Positions 41,414 through 53,295 are shown, counted from the first letter of the stretch. The stretch: 64,000 bases of DNA from Sycon ciliatum (GCF_964019385.1 NC_088655.1:7092633-7156632); one strand, 5' to 3'. Notes: generated by a model not told the origin, from the sequence alone. Numbers and translations: made by a program.

Positions 41414-41842
41414 TGTATGGAATATAATTTTACCTCATTGGCTCAACAGGTCAATGTATGACTACAAAAGGCCAGAAAATCCAATGTCTGTATTAAAATC
41501 AACTAATTTTCGCTGGCGATTTAATTTCGCTGATTTCGCCGCTTGGCACCAACCGGCCAAAGTAAATCGCATGCCAAAGTTTGTCATAGAGGCAAATGAT
41601 GCATGATTGAGCAATGGATGCATGTTAGAGCAAAAAATACCGATTGATTTCTTTTTGAAAACTCCAATCGGCCAAAGTTTAATGACGGCGAAAAGTTTGG
41701 TTTCTCACCGGCCAAAATTTCTCATTGGCCAAAATTTGAAAGAGATAAAAAGAAAAGAAGGAGCAAACCAAAAGTGGATGAAATTAGAGAAATAAAACAA
41801 CCCGCAAAAAATTCTGCAAATACTTTTGCCTAAATCATATTC
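41414..41842. other. No gene recognised; CGGCCAAA-rich
   Basis: CCGGCCAAA/CGGCCAAAGTTT words recur four to five times between 41550 and 41735, probably remnants of an AT-rich MITE. No ORF supported. Confidence 0.4.
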
Positions 41843-41952
41843 AAAATGTTGAGTCACCTCCATCATTACACTGCGCTCTTTAGCCGACTAGACCTTCCTG
41901 CACACAACCATCACCATTGCGAGGACACTTCTGTAGACGATATTGATAAAAT

Positions 41953-41996
41953 CCTTCAGACAGCTGTTTCGCTAATACATAGCTCATCAGTGAAGT
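41953..41996 (-). ncRNA. Type I hammerhead ribozyme, complete core
   Basis: Minus strand: stem I CTTCA/TGAAG; CTGATGA; stem II GCTA/TAGC with TGTAT loop; GAAA; palindromic stem III ACAGCTGT; H17 is C. Core complete. Confidence 0.88.
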
Positions 41997-42738
41997 TAGA
42001 TGTTGAATGATTAGAAAATATGGACCAAACTGCTATTATATAGGGGGTTTCCACATACAAAACTGGCATAGCTGAGGTAATAACGCGGGAAAAGGAACTT
42101 GTCTTGTCCCTCTGTAATAATATGATAGGTGCGCCGTTAGCGTCAGAGCAAGAAGAGGGACAAGACGAGTCAAGGGACAATCCTGAGGACGCAATACCAT
42201 ACGACCAACTGTTTGTTTCTACCAGCGTTGTTGTACCGTCGACACAGCTCTGACGATGATATACTGGGCGAATGCCGCGGGGCCTCCCAGGGTGTCCGCG
42301 GCAGTGGGTGATGGGCACAACGACACGACGACGGTAGCTTGCGGACAATATCGGTGGCATGAAGCCTAGTGACTGCCAAGCGTCTTGGCGCGACGGGCGA
42401 GAAGTACAGTGTCATGCCCCAGGGGCTGATGTGGCTGTCGACGTCGGCGGGTCGTGAGGTGTGTTCGCAGACCTTCATGGCGCTCGGACAACTGCAATAC
42501 TAGTACACAGACTCTCACTAGCTACATAGCACTCTGATTCTGGCACGTTATTTCTGCATTGAATAGTGATTGATTTTCCGCGCCGAATTTTCGACGCTGC
42601 ATGCATGTCCAATGCGCGTCAACAGTACTTCACACTTTCCTTTTCCCGCGTTATCACCTCAGCTATGCCAGTTTTGTATGTGGAAACCCCCTATATAGTA
42701 GCAGTTTGGTTTATATTTTCTAATCATTCAACATCTAC

Positions 42739-42780
42739 CTTCACTGATGAGCTATGTATTAGCGAAATTGCTGTCTGAAG
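42739..42780 (+). ncRNA. Type I hammerhead ribozyme, complete core
   Basis: Stem I CTTCA (42739-42743) with TGAAG (42776-42780); CTGATGA 42744-42750; stem II GCTA/TAGC; GAAA 42764-42767; stem III slightly altered (ATTGCTGT, one U-G pair); cleavage after C42775. Confidence 0.8.
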
Positions 42781-43019
42781 GATTTTATCAATATCGTCTA
42801 CGGAAGTGTCCTCGCAATGGTGATGGTTGTGTGCAGGAGAGTCTAGTCAGCTAAAGAGCGCAGTGTAATGATGGAGGTGACTCAACATTTTCTACAATGG
42901 CCGAGAGCTCTGTGGCACCCTGTAATAATAACTCATATTCAAACTGATTGAAACGTTTTTGCAATACAATGATGTGGCCAATCAACGGAAAAAAAACATT
43001 TCCATCAGTTCCAATAACA

Positions 43020-43500
43020 TGTACAATGAGCTAGGCAAAAAAGCATAAAAACATAGCGTAGGGCCCTGAGCTTCCAAGCTCTCTCGTTCTGTGTTTGTTT
43101 GTTTGTGCCGTCGGCATGCCTGGCGCTATCCCGTACCTGTCCTGTACCATACCATCAAAGACAGCTGGCCATGGCAACAGTATTCAAATAGGGCTTTGAA
43201 ATGTAAGATCATAACGTGAATCAACTTGGAAGAATGAGTATGTATGCGAAGTGTATCGGGGAATGCATGCAGGGCGATAGTGCGTGTTCGAATCCTAGGT
43301 TATTTCTTGAAAATACAATAGGAGAAATGAAAAACTTATAACATTTTGCCTAGATCATCAAGGTGGCAGACGGTGTAGTATTACCCTCGACTGCAAAGAG
43401 AAAGTTTGATGTAGCCAATCAATGGATAAAAACATTAACATCAGTTCTAATAACATGCATGGTGAGCTAACCAAAAAAGCATAGCGTAGGGCCTTGAGCT
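43020..43500 (+). mobile_element. tRNA-like SINE family, copy 5
   Basis: Contains GTGCCGTCGGCATGCC, CCCGTACCTGTCC, the CAAATAGGGCTTTGAAATG block and a B-box-like GTTCGAATCC near 43287-43296. Flanks share GAGCTAGGCAAAAAAGCAT with other copies. Confidence 0.55.
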
Positions 43501-43549
43501 AGCAAGCTCTCTCGATGCGACCGTTGAATATGTAAAAGTGTGTAGAGGT

Positions 43550-44117
43550 GTTGGTAGTTGGCAATGTGTGGGTGTGGCTACACATGGTAGTTGGCAATGT
43601 GTGGGTATGGCTATACATCGTAGTTGGTAATGTGTGGGTGTGGCTATACATGGTAGTTGGTAATGTGTGGGTGTGGCTATACATGGTAGTTGGTAATGTG
43701 TGGGTGTGGCTATACATGGTAGTTGGTAATGTGTGGGTGTGGCTATACATGGTAGTTGGTAATGTGTGGGTGTGGCTATACATGGTAATTGGCAATGTGT
43801 GGGTATGGCTATACATGGTAGTTGGTAATGTGTGGGTGTGGCTACACATGGTAGTTGGCAATGTGTGGGTATGGCTATACATCGTAGTTGGTAATGTATG
43901 GGTGTGGCTATACATGGTAGTTGGTAATGTGTGGGTGTGGCTATACATGGTAGTTGGTAATGTGTGGGTGTGGCTATACATGGTAGTTGGTAATGTGTGG
44001 GTGTGGCTATACATGGTAGTTGGTAATGTGTGGGTGTGGCTATACATGGTAGTTGGTAATGTGTGGGTGTGGCTATACATGGTAGTTGGTAATGTGTGGG
44101 TGTGGCTATACATGGTA
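43550..44117. repeat. 33-bp minisatellite, left part (~17 units)
   Basis: Unit GTAGTTGGTAATGTGTGGGT followed by GTGGCTATACATG. Open on both strands because 33 is a multiple of three (11-residue periods such as MVVGNVWVWLY). No sign of a real gene. Confidence 0.95.
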
Positions 44118-44647
44118 CAGTCAGTATCGCCTATAGCGTTGGTGTTTGATTTTGAGCATTTTATCACTATAAGCGATATAATACTATGACCGATACTGCA
44201 TGCAATGTATGCGAGTGGGGTGTCAAACGACTCAGCGCGCCGTGCACATACGCACTACATACATGTACAATGTCATGTACCTGGCTGTAGCTCCTGACAC
44301 ACAAAATCAGCATTTCCTCACGATGGAGGCATATTTTGGCAACTTGTACGAGCAAAACTCACCAAACAACACTCACTGGACAAGTTCTTCACGAAGAAGC
44401 AACACCCTGTTCTCCTCTAACATCGCTTGATTTTACATCAATCACTATAACCGATGCAAAAATAATGTAACAAAGGTCTTTTGAAATAAGAATTTGATCA
44501 CTATAGGCGATATATTACTATAGACGATTATTACTATACGCGGTAACTGTGTATACTTAGTTATGGCAAATGAAAATGAATTTGAGAAATTGATCACTAT
44601 ATCCGGTATATCACTATAGCCGCCAACCTTATAGGCGATACTGACTG
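44118..44647. mobile_element. pogo-like MITE splitting the minisatellite, TA target duplication
   Basis: Ends CAGTCAGTATCGCCTATA and its complement, flanked by TA (44116-44117, 44648-44649) inside a GGTAGTTGG unit. The interior repeats ATCACTATA(N)nCGATAT motifs near both ends. The insertion removes no repeat sequence. Confidence 0.88.
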
Positions 44648-45710
44648 TAGTTGGTAATGTGTGGGTGTGGCTATACATGGTAGTTGGTAATGTGTGGGTG
44701 TGGCTATACATGGTAGTTGGTAATGTCTGGGTGTGGCTATACATGGTAGTTGGTAATGTCTGGGTGTGGCTATACATGGTAGCTGGTAATGTGTGGGTGT
44801 GGCTATACATGGTAGTTGGTGATGTGTGGGTGTGGCTATACATGGTAGTTGGTAATGTGTGGGTGTGGCTATACATGGTAGTTGGTAATGTGTGGGTGTG
44901 GCTATACATGGTAGTTGGTAATGTGTGGGTGTGGCTATACATGGTAGTTGGTGATGTGTGGGTGTGGCTATACATGGTAGTTGGTAATGTGTGGGTGTGG
45001 CTATACATGGTAGTTGGTAATGTGTGGGTGTGGCTATACATGGTAGTTGGTAATGTGTGGGTGTGGCTATACATGGTAGTTGGTAATGTGTGGGTGTGGC
45101 TATACATGGTAGTTGGTAATGTGTGGGTGTGGCTATACATGGTAGTTGGTAATGTGTGGGTGTGGCTATACATGGTAGTTGGTAATGTGTGGGTGTGGCT
45201 ATACATGGCAGTTGGTGATGTGTGGGTGTGGCTATACATGGTAGTTGGTAATGTGTGGGTGTGGCTATACATGGTAGTTGGTAATGTGTGGGTGTGGCTA
45301 TACATGGTAGTTGGTAATGTGTGGGTGTGGCTATACATGGTAGTTGGTAATGTGTGGGTGTGGCTATACATGGTAGTTGGTAATGTGTGGGTGTGGCTAT
45401 ACATGGTAGTTGGTAATGTGTGGGTGTGGCTATACATGGTAGTTGGTAATGTGTGGGTGTGGCTATACATGGTAGTTGGTGATGTGTGGGTGTGGCTATA
45501 CATGGTAGTTGGTAATGTGTGGGTGTGGCTATACATGGTAGTTGGCAATGTGTGGGTGTGGCTATACATGGTAGTTGGTAATGTGTGGGTGTGGCTATAC
45601 ATGGTAGTTGGTAATGTGTGGGTGTGGCTATACATGGTAGTTGGTAATGTGTGGGTGTGGCTATACATGGTAGTTGGTAATGTGTGGGTGTGGCTATACA
45701 TGGTAGTTTA
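44648..45710. repeat. 33-bp minisatellite, right part (~32 units)
   Basis: Same unit and phase as the left part, continuing directly after the MITE. Confidence 0.95.
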
Positions 45711-47034
45711 CCACAGTGTAAACGTGATTGTATTGATATTACATAATAATATTGATTATTATTATATTTTTCAAGGATTCTCCAGAACCAAATGGATTCC
45801 TATCAAGGGAAGGCTCCTGGGGAAATGAAGTGAAGGTGGCTGATACGAAAGGGGGAGGAAGGGACATGATAAAGTGAAAAATAAAAATAATACCAACAGG
45901 AACAGTAGTAGCTAGTTGCAAAATTTCGGTATACTTTGCACAGAATACTTGTGATTCAGATTGTGTCTACACACAGCAACAGTAAATCGGCCAGCGGATG
46001 TCAGACAGCGGATTTCTTCTGGCAGCTTATTCCAGTGTGTGTTGCTGTGTTTCAGGTTTCCGTTTGGTGACAACATTGGTGAAGGCTATTGTTACCAATG
46101 GAGCAAGAGTCCAGCAAGGATGAGAGCTCCGGCCACCAATCACAACAACCTGGTGGCACTGGTGAGTGAAATGATTGCTTTAGTTTATGGAGGAACACAA
46201 CTGTGGGACTTGATTTCAAGGGTTATTGCAGAGTCCACTGCTTGTATTGGCGTTCGGTTAGAGAAAGTCGGACATATTCATTTGTACGGCTCCATATGAG
46301 AGGCAGTGGAACTCGGATAAGAGGTACTGCCTCGGGAGTGGGAGCAAACGTTCGCATGGATTTTCGCGTCTAGGCTTGCGAATATTTCTGCAAATGTTCG
46401 CGCGAAGTTTGTGTTTTCCATGATTTTCGCTCCAAAAAAATATGAGTGCACTCTTGCTTATTTGAGAAGCCGTCTTCGGTAGATCTACTGAGCTTCATCC
46501 GACTGAGAATTTATTTGCTGCGAGTGGCTGCACCCTGAGACAAGAGTTTCTCGACTATGTTGTCGATAGTCGAAGACCCACAGATAAACATGTTGGCCTG
46601 TGCCACAATCCGGCGCATCAACATCTGCAAAATCCAAAAATCATCACCGACTCTGAGAAAATGAGCAGGCAGGAGATCGGAGATGGTTACAGAGATGAAG
46701 CAGTGTGGGCTGCCATATTGAGAAACTAGCACCACCGGACGAAGCCAAGAGTAGATCTTCTGGATTGTGAAAGATTAAGCACAAAACATTGCATGAGAGT
46801 GGTTCGCCATTGCACTGCACTGGTCTGCGACCGTTTTCCCTTGTTGCTAGAGCCCTCGCAGCAGTACCCTGCCAAAGAGATAAACAAGACGCCTGGCAAA
46901 ATAACTCCTGACTACAACATCATACATCCACATGCACACTTGCCTAGACAAAGACAGTTTGGGGAATGTCATTACAACTAACATCACTAGGTAGTTCTAC
47001 ACCAGCCTGCATGTCTGCAAGTGCCAAGGTGTGT
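45711..47034. other. Mostly unassigned; candidate host-gene region
   Basis: Contains the candidate exon at 46056-46161. Otherwise short ORFs only. It is less repeat-like than its surroundings. Confidence 0.4.
46056..46161 (+). CDS. Candidate exon of unknown gene
   Basis: Bounded by a pyrimidine-rich acceptor (TTGCTGTGTTTCAG) and a consensus donor (CTG/GTGAGTG). Two frames are open: one reading FPFGDNIGEGYCYQWSK..., the other starting at an ATG near 46099 (MEQESSKDESSGHQSQ). The second resembles the start of the exon at 49003 (METASEEESKDKY) in its acidic Ser/Glu content. No domain is recognised. The link between the two exons is only proximity and strand. Confidence 0.35.
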
Positions 47035-47283
47035 GGGTATGTGTGATGTACTAGGTATGTGTGATGTACTAGGTATGTGTGATGTACTAGGTATGTGTGA
47101 TGTACTAGGTATGTGTGATGTACTAGGTATGTGTGATGTACTAGGTATGTGTGATGTACTAGGTATGTGTGATGTACTAGGTATGTGTGATGTACTAGGT
47201 ATATGTGATGTACTAGGTATGTGTGATGTACTAGGTATGTGTGATGTACTAGGTATGTGTGATGTACTAGGTATGTGTGTGCA
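47035..47283. repeat. 18-bp minisatellite, ~14 units
   Basis: Unit TGTGATGTACTAGGTATG, nearly perfect. Open on both strands by virtue of its length. Confidence 0.95.
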
Positions 47284-47625
47284 CAACACAATGCTTAGAA
47301 TCCACTTCGCACTCATTTCCTTCATAATTATAGTGGTACTATGTTGTGTAATGCACATAACAGACTTACTGAAACCTATCCCCAGTCAAGTTCGTGTACC
47401 AGAAAGCAGTTATCTAGGTCTGCCAGCGCTGAGCACACTTTACAGTTCTATATCATCACTGCTGTATGACTATTAGAGGCTGGCTTGCTTTGTTGTAGAT
47501 CAGTCCAACCTTGCGACCTAGGTCCAACACATGATGGCTTCGCCAACAAGTGATTCATTAGTTTTCAAAGATGTCATGTTGACAGATACATGTTTAGCAG
47601 AAGAAGATGCTGCGTTTCCTGTCCC

Positions 47626-48953
47626 AGTATTTACCTACACACCATGCAATCCCGGTATTTACCTTTACACCATGCAATCCCAGTATTTACCTATACACCA
47701 TGCAATCCCAGTATTTACCTATACACCATGCAATCCCAGTATTTACCTACACACCATGCAATCCCAGTATTTACCTATATGCCATGCAATCCCAGTATTT
47801 ACCTACACACCATGCAATCCCAGTATTTACCTTTACACCATGCAATCCCAGTATTTACCTATACACCAAGCAATCCCAGTATTTACCTATACACCATGCA
47901 ATCCCAGTATTTACCTACACACCATGCAATCCCAGTATTTACCTATATGCCATGCAATCCCAGTATTTACCTGCACACCATGCAATCCCAGTATTTACCT
48001 ATACACCATTCAATCCCAGTGTTTACCTACACACCATGCAATCCCAATATTTACCTACACACCATGCAATCTCAATATTTACCTATACAACATGCAATCC
48101 CAGTATTTACCTATACACCATGCAATCCCAATATTTACCTACACACCATGCAATCCCAGTATTTGCCTACACACCATGCAATCCCAGTAATTACCTATAC
48201 ACCATGCAATCCCAGTTTTTACCTACACACCATGCAATCCCAGTATTTACCCACACACCATGCAATCCCAGTATTTACCTACACACCATGCAATCCCAGT
48301 ATTTACCTACACACCATGCAATCCCAGTATTTGCCTACACACCATGCAATCCCAGTATTTACCTATACAACATGCAATCCCAGTATTTACCTACACACCA
48401 TGCAATCCCAGTATTTACCTACACACCATGCAATCCCAGTATTTACCTACACACCTTGCAATCCCAGTATTTACCTATATACCATGCAATCCCAGTATTT
48501 ACTTACACACCATGCACACCATGCAATCCCAGTATTTACCTATACACCATTCAATCCCAGTATTTACCTACACACCATGCAATCCCAGTATTTACCTATA
48601 CACCATGCAATCCCAATATTTACCTATACACCATGCAATCCCAGTATTTACCTATACACCATGCAATCCCAATATTTACCTACACACCATGCAATCCCAG
48701 TATTTACCTATACACCATGCAATCCCAGTTTTTATCTACACACCATGCAATCCCAGTATTTACCTATACACCATGCAATCCCAATATTTACCTATACACC
48801 ATGCAATCCCAGTATTTACCCGCACACCATGCAATCCCAGTATTTGCCTACACACCATGCAATCCCAGTATTTACCTATACACCATGCAATCCCAGTATT
48901 TACCTACACACCATGCAATCCCAGTATTTACCTTTTACACCATGCAATCTTAC
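47626..48953. repeat. 28-bp minisatellite, ~47 units
   Basis: Unit ACCATGCAATCCCAGTATTT followed by ACCTACAC, with ACACACC/ATACACC variants. As 28 is not a multiple of three, all three plus frames read through with the same peptide in rotation. It ends 50 bp before the exon at 49003. Confidence 0.95.
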
Positions 48954-49002
48954 CATGTACAGGTAGACATTGCTTTTCCATGTGCTTATGTTTGTACTGT
49001 AG

Positions 49003-49268
49003 CCATGGAAACAGCATCTGAAGAGGAGAGTAAGGACAAGTATCAACCACCTGATCTGGCTGAGTGCGGTGATCACAACTACTCAACCGATGCACCTCAT
49101 CCAGACCTGGTGAGAGCATGTGAAGATGACGATGTGGAACAAGTCCGACAAACCGTGAATATCGGCACTCCAACTGAACCTGTGACTAGACCGGATCTCT
49201 TGGAACAAGTGCCAGAGTCATACTTTCACGTTCGGTCTTATCATAAGAGAATTCCCATGACAATCATG
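49003..49268 (+). CDS. Candidate exon, acidic protein with an ankyrin-like helix
   Basis: It follows an acceptor (TTTGTACTGTAG) and ends with donor ATG/GTAAGTC. The ATG at 49005 is in CCATGG context and gives 88 codons: METASEEESKDKYQPP, then LVRACEDDDVEQVRQTVN (which resembles the first helices of an ankyrin repeat), then PESYFHVRSYHKRIPMTIM. The reading frame is maintained to the exact splice site. It is one of the best candidates for a host gene in the window. The remaining exons were not found, and the 28-bp array would lie in its upstream intron or leader. Confidence 0.5.
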
Positions 49269-50230
49269 GTAAGTCAAAAGTATCTCCTCCCTCCCCCAAA
49301 TGAATGATGCTTTGCCAGTGTCGCACCATAGCAATTTTAACCTCCCAAACTATGTACAACTTGCAATTAATTTCAACGACTTTTTGCGGTGCATTAGTTT
49401 AGGGCTGCAACGGGTAGGGGTTTTGTCGGGTAACGGGTCCGAGTATTTTATCCGGGTAGCGCGGGTACCCTTTCGGGTATTTTTGACACAGTTTGTACTG
49501 TGAGTGTGCACTTGCGCTACATAGAAATTGTACAGCAGCATGTAGATGTAGCCATGCTATTTACATGCACCGTTGCAAAAACACTGTACTTCAACCACCC
49601 GATCGGGTTCTCATGAGAAAAAATGGATACCCTACTACTTCCTTCGGAAAGAAAAACTTCGTGACTTTTTGACATTCCTTTTCATCAAGTTTTCAAAGAG
49701 TTTATGAGCTCAACAAAATTGTTCTTTTGGAAGAGAAACACTTCAACACATTCAATCGACATATCCACAATACCTACAGGATCGATTAGTGGGAGTAGAG
49801 TGTCAGTCTGGGTCGCCATCGCTCAACTCATCACCCCTGAAACCGTTCCAAGTGGCAGGTCGATTAACGGGATGTCGTATGTCACGAAGCTTCTCCGCGT
49901 CTCTGATCATCTTCTCTGTTACCTGGATGCCTTCTCCAACATCTCGGGAGAGACCACGGTAGCGCTGCAGCGCTGGTACTCATCATCATTCATTTCCTAC
50001 TAGTCACATGCCATGGTGGCTAACTTTACCACACACAAGGTTACCAACGAATGTCTGATGTTCCACGGACCGGGATAGTGAGACAATGAATTTTCAAGCT
50101 TTGAAAAGCTCACACAACATGACCATGACTACAATCTGGAACACACAAGGGGCATATCCTTCGTAAGCCGAGCTTGAGGAGGCATATTAACTAATTTTGG
50201 TTTCACTCAGATAGCAAACGGTTTGTACAT
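49269..50230. other. No gene recognised
   Basis: Includes GGGTAACGGGTCC/GGGTACCCTTTCGGG words near 49410-49480 (possible decayed TIR element) and a 99-codon ORF (49704-50003) without domain. Confidence 0.4.
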
Positions 50231-50425
50231 GGGGTAGTGGTCTACCCGAGAATGTACTCACGAGTAGTGGTCTACCCGAGAATGTACTTGGGTAGTGGTC
50301 TACCAGAGCATGTACTCACAGAGAACGTGCCGGAGAATGTACTCACGAGTAGTGGTCTACCCGAGAATGTACTTGGGTAGTGGTCTACCAGAGAATGTAC
50401 GTGGGTAGTGGTCTACCAGAGAATT
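50231..50425. repeat. Short tandem repeat, GTAGTGGTCTACC units
   Basis: Five to six imperfect units of about 30-34 bp (GTAGTGGTCTACCCGAGAAT, then GTACTCACGA or GTACTTGG). GGTAGTGGTCTACC is a partial palindrome. Confidence 0.85.
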
Positions 50426-51039
50426 CACTCCGTGTACCGTATTTCACACTCGCAGCCACACGCTAGCAAAAAAAGCCAAGAAAGTAATATAGAGCAAGCC
50501 GGCCAGCAAGAGAGATGTCAGTGCAAGACACGGGCAGAGCAATGGCACGGTGTGGGTGACTGGGCAGCAGGGTAGCACCTGAAAATCCGACTCCCTAAAT
50601 TTCCAGCCATGACCGCTACACCCTGCTGGCGGAAAACTCGCCTTGCCGCCAAAAAACTCTTCTACTAAAATGGGACCTGCCCCACTGTGAGTCACAGCCA
50701 AAAAGCCAAAGATAAGCAAGTGCAAGAAAGCAATCATACAAAAAAACGCTGAGCCCCTCGGGACAGAAACACAGCATGCGACATGCCATGGAAAACCCGA
50801 AAACAGCGGACAAAACAAGCAAGAACGTACAGGACCCAAGGACGGGTGGGCGGTAAAACTCCAAGCTAACATGAGGAACTCAGGACCATGCCATAACATG
50901 TGGCAACTGAGCACTACTAGCACGGCTCGAGATTCGTGATTCGCAGGCTCACACATTCACCCCCCCCCCCCCCCTCTTTGGTCTTTCCATAACCTTGAAC
51001 CTTCCAAGTTGGAAGGCTGTCGGTTAGCGCTACAGAGAT
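50426..51039. other. Unassigned; hydrophobic minus-strand ORF and C-run
   Basis: A 170-codon minus ORF (50444-50956) is Leu/Phe/Cys-rich and starts next to a ~16-bp C-run. It has no recognisable domain or matching second exon, so I do not call it a gene. Confidence 0.4.
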
Positions 51040-51245
51040 GTGTTGAAGCTAGGTGTCAGGACGTCGAATGTCTCAGTACTCTTGTCAGTTTTGTGCCTAG
51101 CTATTGCATTTTCGGACAGTATAATCTAGTTACAGTGATGGAGAGTTACTCTTAACTCGTATCCATATGTCCTTTTCCTTTCTACATTTATTTATGGCTC
51201 AACATCCGAGTTTCAAATTATTATTGCTATTATTATTTTGCTTGT
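51040..51245. repeat. Dispersed repeat, inverted relative of 24177-24425
   Basis: GGTGTCAGGACGTCGAATGT, GATGGAGAGTTACTC and TATGGCTCAACATCCGAGTT all match the reverse of the 24-kb copy; it ends in a TTATTATTG microsatellite. Confidence 0.75.
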
Positions 51246-52470
51246 TCACGTTTGCATCAACCTGCATAAAAGCAGGTATACAGCATTCAAACTGCCATAA
51301 AAAGAAAGCTCATCCTAAGCGAGAGGACTAGCGGAAAAGATAACAATAACGAGATACAGAATACAAAGAAATCCAATGAGTTAAACGTGTATTCAGTGGC
51401 AAGGAAAATTTTACTTTTGCTGCCGTACGGCATACACTCCAGCCCACACAACGCACACTCGACCACTTCTTGGGAACTCTCCTTTGCGTCAAGCATCGTC
51501 GCACCAAGCAGAACATTTGCACGGCACTTATTGTATATCAATAACAGGTTAGCCGATCGCCGATGCTCTGTCTCGTTTCAAGCTGCAAGCATTCCATCAG
51601 CTGGCGCCATCGGCATGGCAAGCCCCAGACACTACAATCCCCTTCTCACTCCTGGACTGATGCGGAAGGTTGCCAACCTGGCAGCCACGGCAATCGCCCT
51701 GACAGCATGGCGAACATACACCACTTGGAAAAGGTAATTTATGCAATTATGCGCGTAGTGGAGATAGACGCCCCTGCCGGCTACAGACATAATGCTCAGC
51801 TGCTTCGCAGCACACTTCCCGCAACCGGCGAAACTACGGAAAATTCATGTGTACATGGCTGCAGTGCGCATCACGAATCTTGAAGCCACTCCACAACCTT
51901 GCCCGGTTGCGCCATCCGCCACACAACAACGCAAACTCTTGATTGTATGTTCAATACTTATCTTATACCAAGAAATGATGAGGGCGCAGGAGGAGAGAGC
52001 CAAACTTGGTGAGGACAAAACGACGACGGGAAAGCCTCCCGGGAAAAGACTCAAAGAAAACAACAAAGAACAAGCAGTAATAAACCGACGACAAATCAGG
52101 ACGACCAATCAGGGACCAATACGTACAGAACACATGACCAAGACCAAGACAACCAGACCACGGACGAATCACACATGACTCTCATTCCCAGACCAAACTA
52201 GCACTGCGCATGTACAGCATTCACTTGACAGTCACTCCCACACAGACGGGAGACAGGACGAGCACAGATACCGCGAGCGGCGACTTGCAGTTACATGATG
52301 ACTGGTTCCGCGATCGGATCTGGGTGACCAGCCCTACGATGCAACCAACACAGAGCCACGCAGCCTTGTCAGACAGGGGCAAACATAGCGGCTTGTTGGA
52401 TCAAACTCGCTCAGTATAACTACACGTGTACTGCGTGAGCTGGGAAAGGGGCGAATCCGGCCCCAGAAGC
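51246..52470. other. Unassigned; possible tyrosine-recombinase-like exon
   Basis: 51548-51735 is bounded by CAATAACAG and AAAAG/GTAATT and encodes PLLTPGLMRKVANLAA followed by TAWRTYTTWKR. That pattern resembles the N-terminal core-binding region of tyrosine recombinases, but it is short. Lys/Thr/Arg-rich ORFs follow without domains. Confidence 0.3.
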
Positions 52471-52474
52471 TCAC

Positions 52475-52640
52475 GTACACCAGCAACCGAATGCTTGCAG
52501 ATATGCCCTGCCAGTAGATGGTGCCGCGTCACTCAGCAGGACGAACGGTAGAACGTCGACCAGGTGCTGAACGACTGGATTCTGTATGGATGCTAGTTCC
52601 GTCCAGAAGGGGGAAGACGCTGAACAAGGCACATGCAAAA
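52475..52640 (-). pseudogene. Tyrosine-recombinase-like N-terminal fragment
   Basis: Minus strand: VVQHLVDVLPFVLLSDAAPS followed by TGRAYLQAFGCW, ending at a GTGAGC donor-like site. The (A)PST.R.YL.AF..W pattern matches the SAM-like core-binding domain of tyrosine recombinases carried by Crypton/DIRS-type elements and many invertebrate ORFs. The catalytic R-H-R-Y half is not present nearby. Low to moderate confidence. Confidence 0.35.
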
Positions 52641-52827
52641 CGACGAACGCACGCACCCACCCACCCAGGGACAAGAAAATGACACACAGGGGATCAGGTA
52701 TGTAGAGACTGTGTGTTGCTTCTGTGAGTTTTGTCGGTGTTCTGTCCATGTATCGTTGGTTTCCAGACTCCTCTACCTGGTGCACTTTGCAGGGGTCTGA
52801 CCCTCCTCTGTGTAATATCAAGATTAG

Positions 52828-53123
52828 ATAAACAAGAGTGTGCAACTCCTGAATGCGTTTGCCCACGGCGGAATTTTTTGTTGACGTAATCTTTTCTACG
52901 ACGCACGCGCTGCGAGTCTTTTGGAAAGTTTTACCTCGTGCACTTGGCCGGGCTTTACATTACAAGGTCGGTGCCCAGCACGTGCTCTCACACTGCTCTG
53001 CGGCAAAATGCGCCTTTTTTCCGGAAAAGGTTACATCAACAAAAAATTCTGCCGTGGGACGGGGTATCTGCAGATTGTGCATGAGAGATCCGGAGTTGCA
53101 CACTCTTGCACAATCTTGTTTAT
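52828..53123. mobile_element. MITE related to the one at 100-400
   Basis: Inverted ends share ATAAACAAGAGTGTGCAACT, and GAATTTTTTGTTGACGTAA further inward. The GAGTGTGCAACTCC block is common to the element at 100-400, as is the inner GTTGACGT. No transposase. Confidence 0.75.
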
Positions 53124-53295
53124 CTCCTCTTCGTAAGATGCTGGTTGTGTACAATGTGCGCTGTTAGAATTGAGTAGGGGACCAGGGGTAACAACCGCTG
53201 CACCGTCCGACCCTGGCCTTGTTAACGCAGTTTAACGCCTCATACCGTCATGCATACAGGCAAGCTGAGACAACCATTGTCAACATGACAGCCCG

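Larger units (their letters stand above)
41843..42891. mobile_element. Palindromic element with a hammerhead in each ~250-bp inverted arm
   Basis: Arms 41843-42094 and 42640-42891 are inverted copies starting AAAATGTTGAGTCACCTCC. Each carries a hammerhead, so transcripts from either strand contain one. The 550-bp centre is GC-richer and has no convincing ORF. The layout matches inverted Penelope-like termini. No target duplication was recognised. Confidence 0.8.

Noticed and set aside
50444..50956. 170-codon hydrophobic minus ORF
   Set aside because: No recognisable domain, no splice partner, and it abuts a poly(C) run.
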